A stretch of 64,000 nucleotides of DNA. Source: Paenilisteria rustica. Lineage in GTDB: Bacteria > Bacillota > Bacilli > Lactobacillales > Listeriaceae. This document shows positions 62,991 to 64,000 of the stretch, piece by piece (the first letter of the stretch is position 1; every line of letters starts with the position of its first letter). Under the pieces are notes generated by a model, which saw only the letters and a program-made list of their open reading frames with translations, was not told where the DNA came from and did no database searches. The stretch covers positions 1 through 64,000 of the forward strand of contig NZ_JABJVM010000018.1 in NCBI RefSeq assembly GCF_013820765.1, in the 5' to 3' direction. The position numbers and the translations under genes are program-made.

Positions 62991-64000
62991 GCACGCCCAC
63001 CCCCTCTTTCAAAACAGCCGCAAAAGCCTGATCCAAATCCGCAATTAAATCATCGCTATTTTCAATCCCAACCGAAATTCGCAACAACTCATCCGTCAGC
63101 CCATAAGATTCCCGAAGCTCGCGCGGCACATCTGCATGAGTCTGCGTCACCGGATACGTAATTAAACTCTCCACGCCACCCAAACTTTCCGCAAACGTAA
63201 ACAACTCCAAACTCCGCAACAACGGCGAAACAAGCGCAGCATCCTTAATCAAGAAACTCACCATGCCGCCCTTTCCAGGATACAGCACCTTCGTCACAGC
63301 CGCGTGTCCCTCTAAAAATCCCGCCACTTTTCGAGCATTTTTCTGATGTTGTTCCACCCGCAGAACAAGCGTCTTTAATCCACGCATCAACAACCAACTA
63401 TCAAACGGCGAAAGCACCGCCCCAATCGAATTATGGAAATCACGCAATTGCACAGCCAATTCCTCATCCTTCACAATCACCGCACCCGCCAGCACATCAT
63501 TATGCCCACCAAGATACTTCGTCGCACTATGAAAAACAATATCCGCACCCAAATCCAGCGGTTGCTGCAAAATCGGCGTCAAAAACGTGTTATCCACAAT
63601 CACTAGCAAATCATGCTTTTTCGCAAAAGCTACAACTGCCGCAAGATCCGTCTCCACCATCAAAGGATTTGTCGGCGTCTCAATAAACACAGCTTTCGTC
63701 GCAGGTGTCAATAAAGCTTCCAAATCAGCAATATCCGTCGTTTCCCAATAAGAAAAATCAATTTTATACTTCTTCGCAATCAATTCAAAATAACGATATG
63801 TACCACCATATAAATCCCGTGAAGAAATAATATGATCGCCACTCGCAAACAATGTGAAAATAAGCTGAATCGCACTCATACCCGAACTCGTCGCAAAACC
63901 AGCCGTTCCATTTTCCAATGTCGCAAGCGCCTCCTCTAGAACCTCCCGCGTTGGATTCCCCGTTCTCGTATAATCATACCCTGTCGAAACACCCAGATCT
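62983..64000 (-). CDS. metI: Cystathionine gamma-synthase / O-acylhomoserine thiolyase (5' end outside the window)
   Basis: The reading frame is open to base 64000 and continues beyond it: the first visible residues are DLGVSTGYDYTRTGNPTREVLEEALATLENG, so the N-terminus (about 45 residues) is missing. Motifs as in met[47 protein letters not shown] (PLP lysine), ITYPVTQTHADVP. It should form cystathionine or homocysteine from an acylhomoserine. Promoter and possible S-box lie outside. Confidence 0.87.
   Translation of the reverse strand, partial: DLGVSTGYDYTRTGNPTREVLEEALATLENGTAGFATSSGMSAIQLIFTLFASGDHIISSRDLYGGTYRYFELIAKKYKIDFSYWETTDIADLEALLTPATKAVFIETPTNPLMVETDLAAVVAFAKKHDLLVIVDNTFLTPILQQPLDLGADIVFHSATKYLGGHNDVLAGAVIVKDEELAVQLRDFHNSIGAVLSPFDSWLLMRGLKTLVLRVEQHQKNARKVAGFLEGHAAVTKVLYPGKGGMVSFLIKDAALVSPLLRSLELFTFAESLGGVESLITYPVTQTHADVPRELRESYGLTDELLRISVGIENSDDLIADLDQAFAAVLKEGVGVHE

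Noticed and set aside
62310-63161. 283-codon plus-strand ORF rich in Arg, His and Ile
   Set aside because: It lies entirely opposite metC and metI, has the biased composition typical of an antisense shadow, and no ribosome site.
1-64000. CRISPR arrays, tRNA or rRNA genes, intact insertion sequences, prophage genes
   Set aside because: I found no spaced direct-repeat array, no tRNA-like cloverleaf or rRNA stretch, and no transposase, integrase or phage structural gene in the window.

Overview
The window looks like a chromosomal segment of a low-to-mid GC Gram-positive bacterium of the Listeria lineage. The basis is protein-level resemblance and gene order recalled from Listeria genomes: trmB and its kinase-like partner; a D-amino-acid aminotransferase next to the dipeptidase gene pepV; a complete trp operon controlled by T-boxes; leuS, asnB, metK; the menaquinone cluster menE-B-H-D-F with divergent menA; then the methionine genes metI-metC-yitJ. 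Several genes are not part of the core set I know from L. monocytogenes (a HasA-type synthase, an alpha-carbonic anhydrase), so an environmental Listeria sensu lato species is more likely. This is inference; no database was searched.

Layout. 1-13.8 kb: housekeeping and small regulators (CsoR-like protein, lactonase-like hydrolase, trmB, MarR-controlled efflux pump, dat, pepV, nnrD, Lrp-type regulator, a MurJ/YtgP-type flippase). 13.8-18 kb: an AT-rich accessory block with an orphan P-loop ATPase and a type VII secretion LXG toxin cassette (two small helical partners, an LXG toxin with a C-terminal WHH nuclease motif, and a SUKH immunity protein). 18-25.3 kb: trpEGDCFBA behind two tandem T-boxes that are separated by a large hairpin repeat. 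25.3-27 kb: an AbiE-like type IV toxin-antitoxin pair just upstream of the trp promoter. 27-31 kb: MurNAc uptake and catabolism (murQ, murP, murR). A two-component system follows, with a 47-residue membrane peptide and a lytic transglycosylase in the same operon. 33-41 kb: leuS with a Leu T-box, an amino-acid antiporter, the ytqA-mnmM pair, a second large hairpin repeat, and mupG (6-phospho-N-acetylmuramidase). 41-44 kb: a hyaluronan-synthase-like glycosyltransferase with a nucleotide-sugar dehydrogenase. 44.7-52.5 kb: asnB, alpha-carbonic anhydrase, metK with a SAM riboswitch, small genes, and a Zur-box-controlled zinc-binding lipoprotein. 52.6-64 kb: menaquinone and methionine operons; the last gene runs off the window.

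Functional links. murP imports and phosphorylates MurNAc compounds, mupG can split the phosphorylated disaccharide, and murQ removes the lactyl ether, so the distant mupG belongs with the murQPR locus. Amino-acid supply genes are read out by RNA sensors: Trp T-boxes, a Leu T-box and an S-box. Most genes lie on the minus strand and are separated by clear intrinsic terminators.

The two observations I find most worth following are: (1) a family of large hairpin repeats at 24.8, 40.0 and 46.9 kb, plus a partial copy at 46.7 kb, whose stems differ in sequence yet keep pairing and whose inner motif is conserved; and (2) a HasA-like synthase paired with a dehydrogenase of the UDP-N-acetylhexosamine type instead of the UDP-glucose type, which suggests a polysaccharide other than ordinary hyaluronan.
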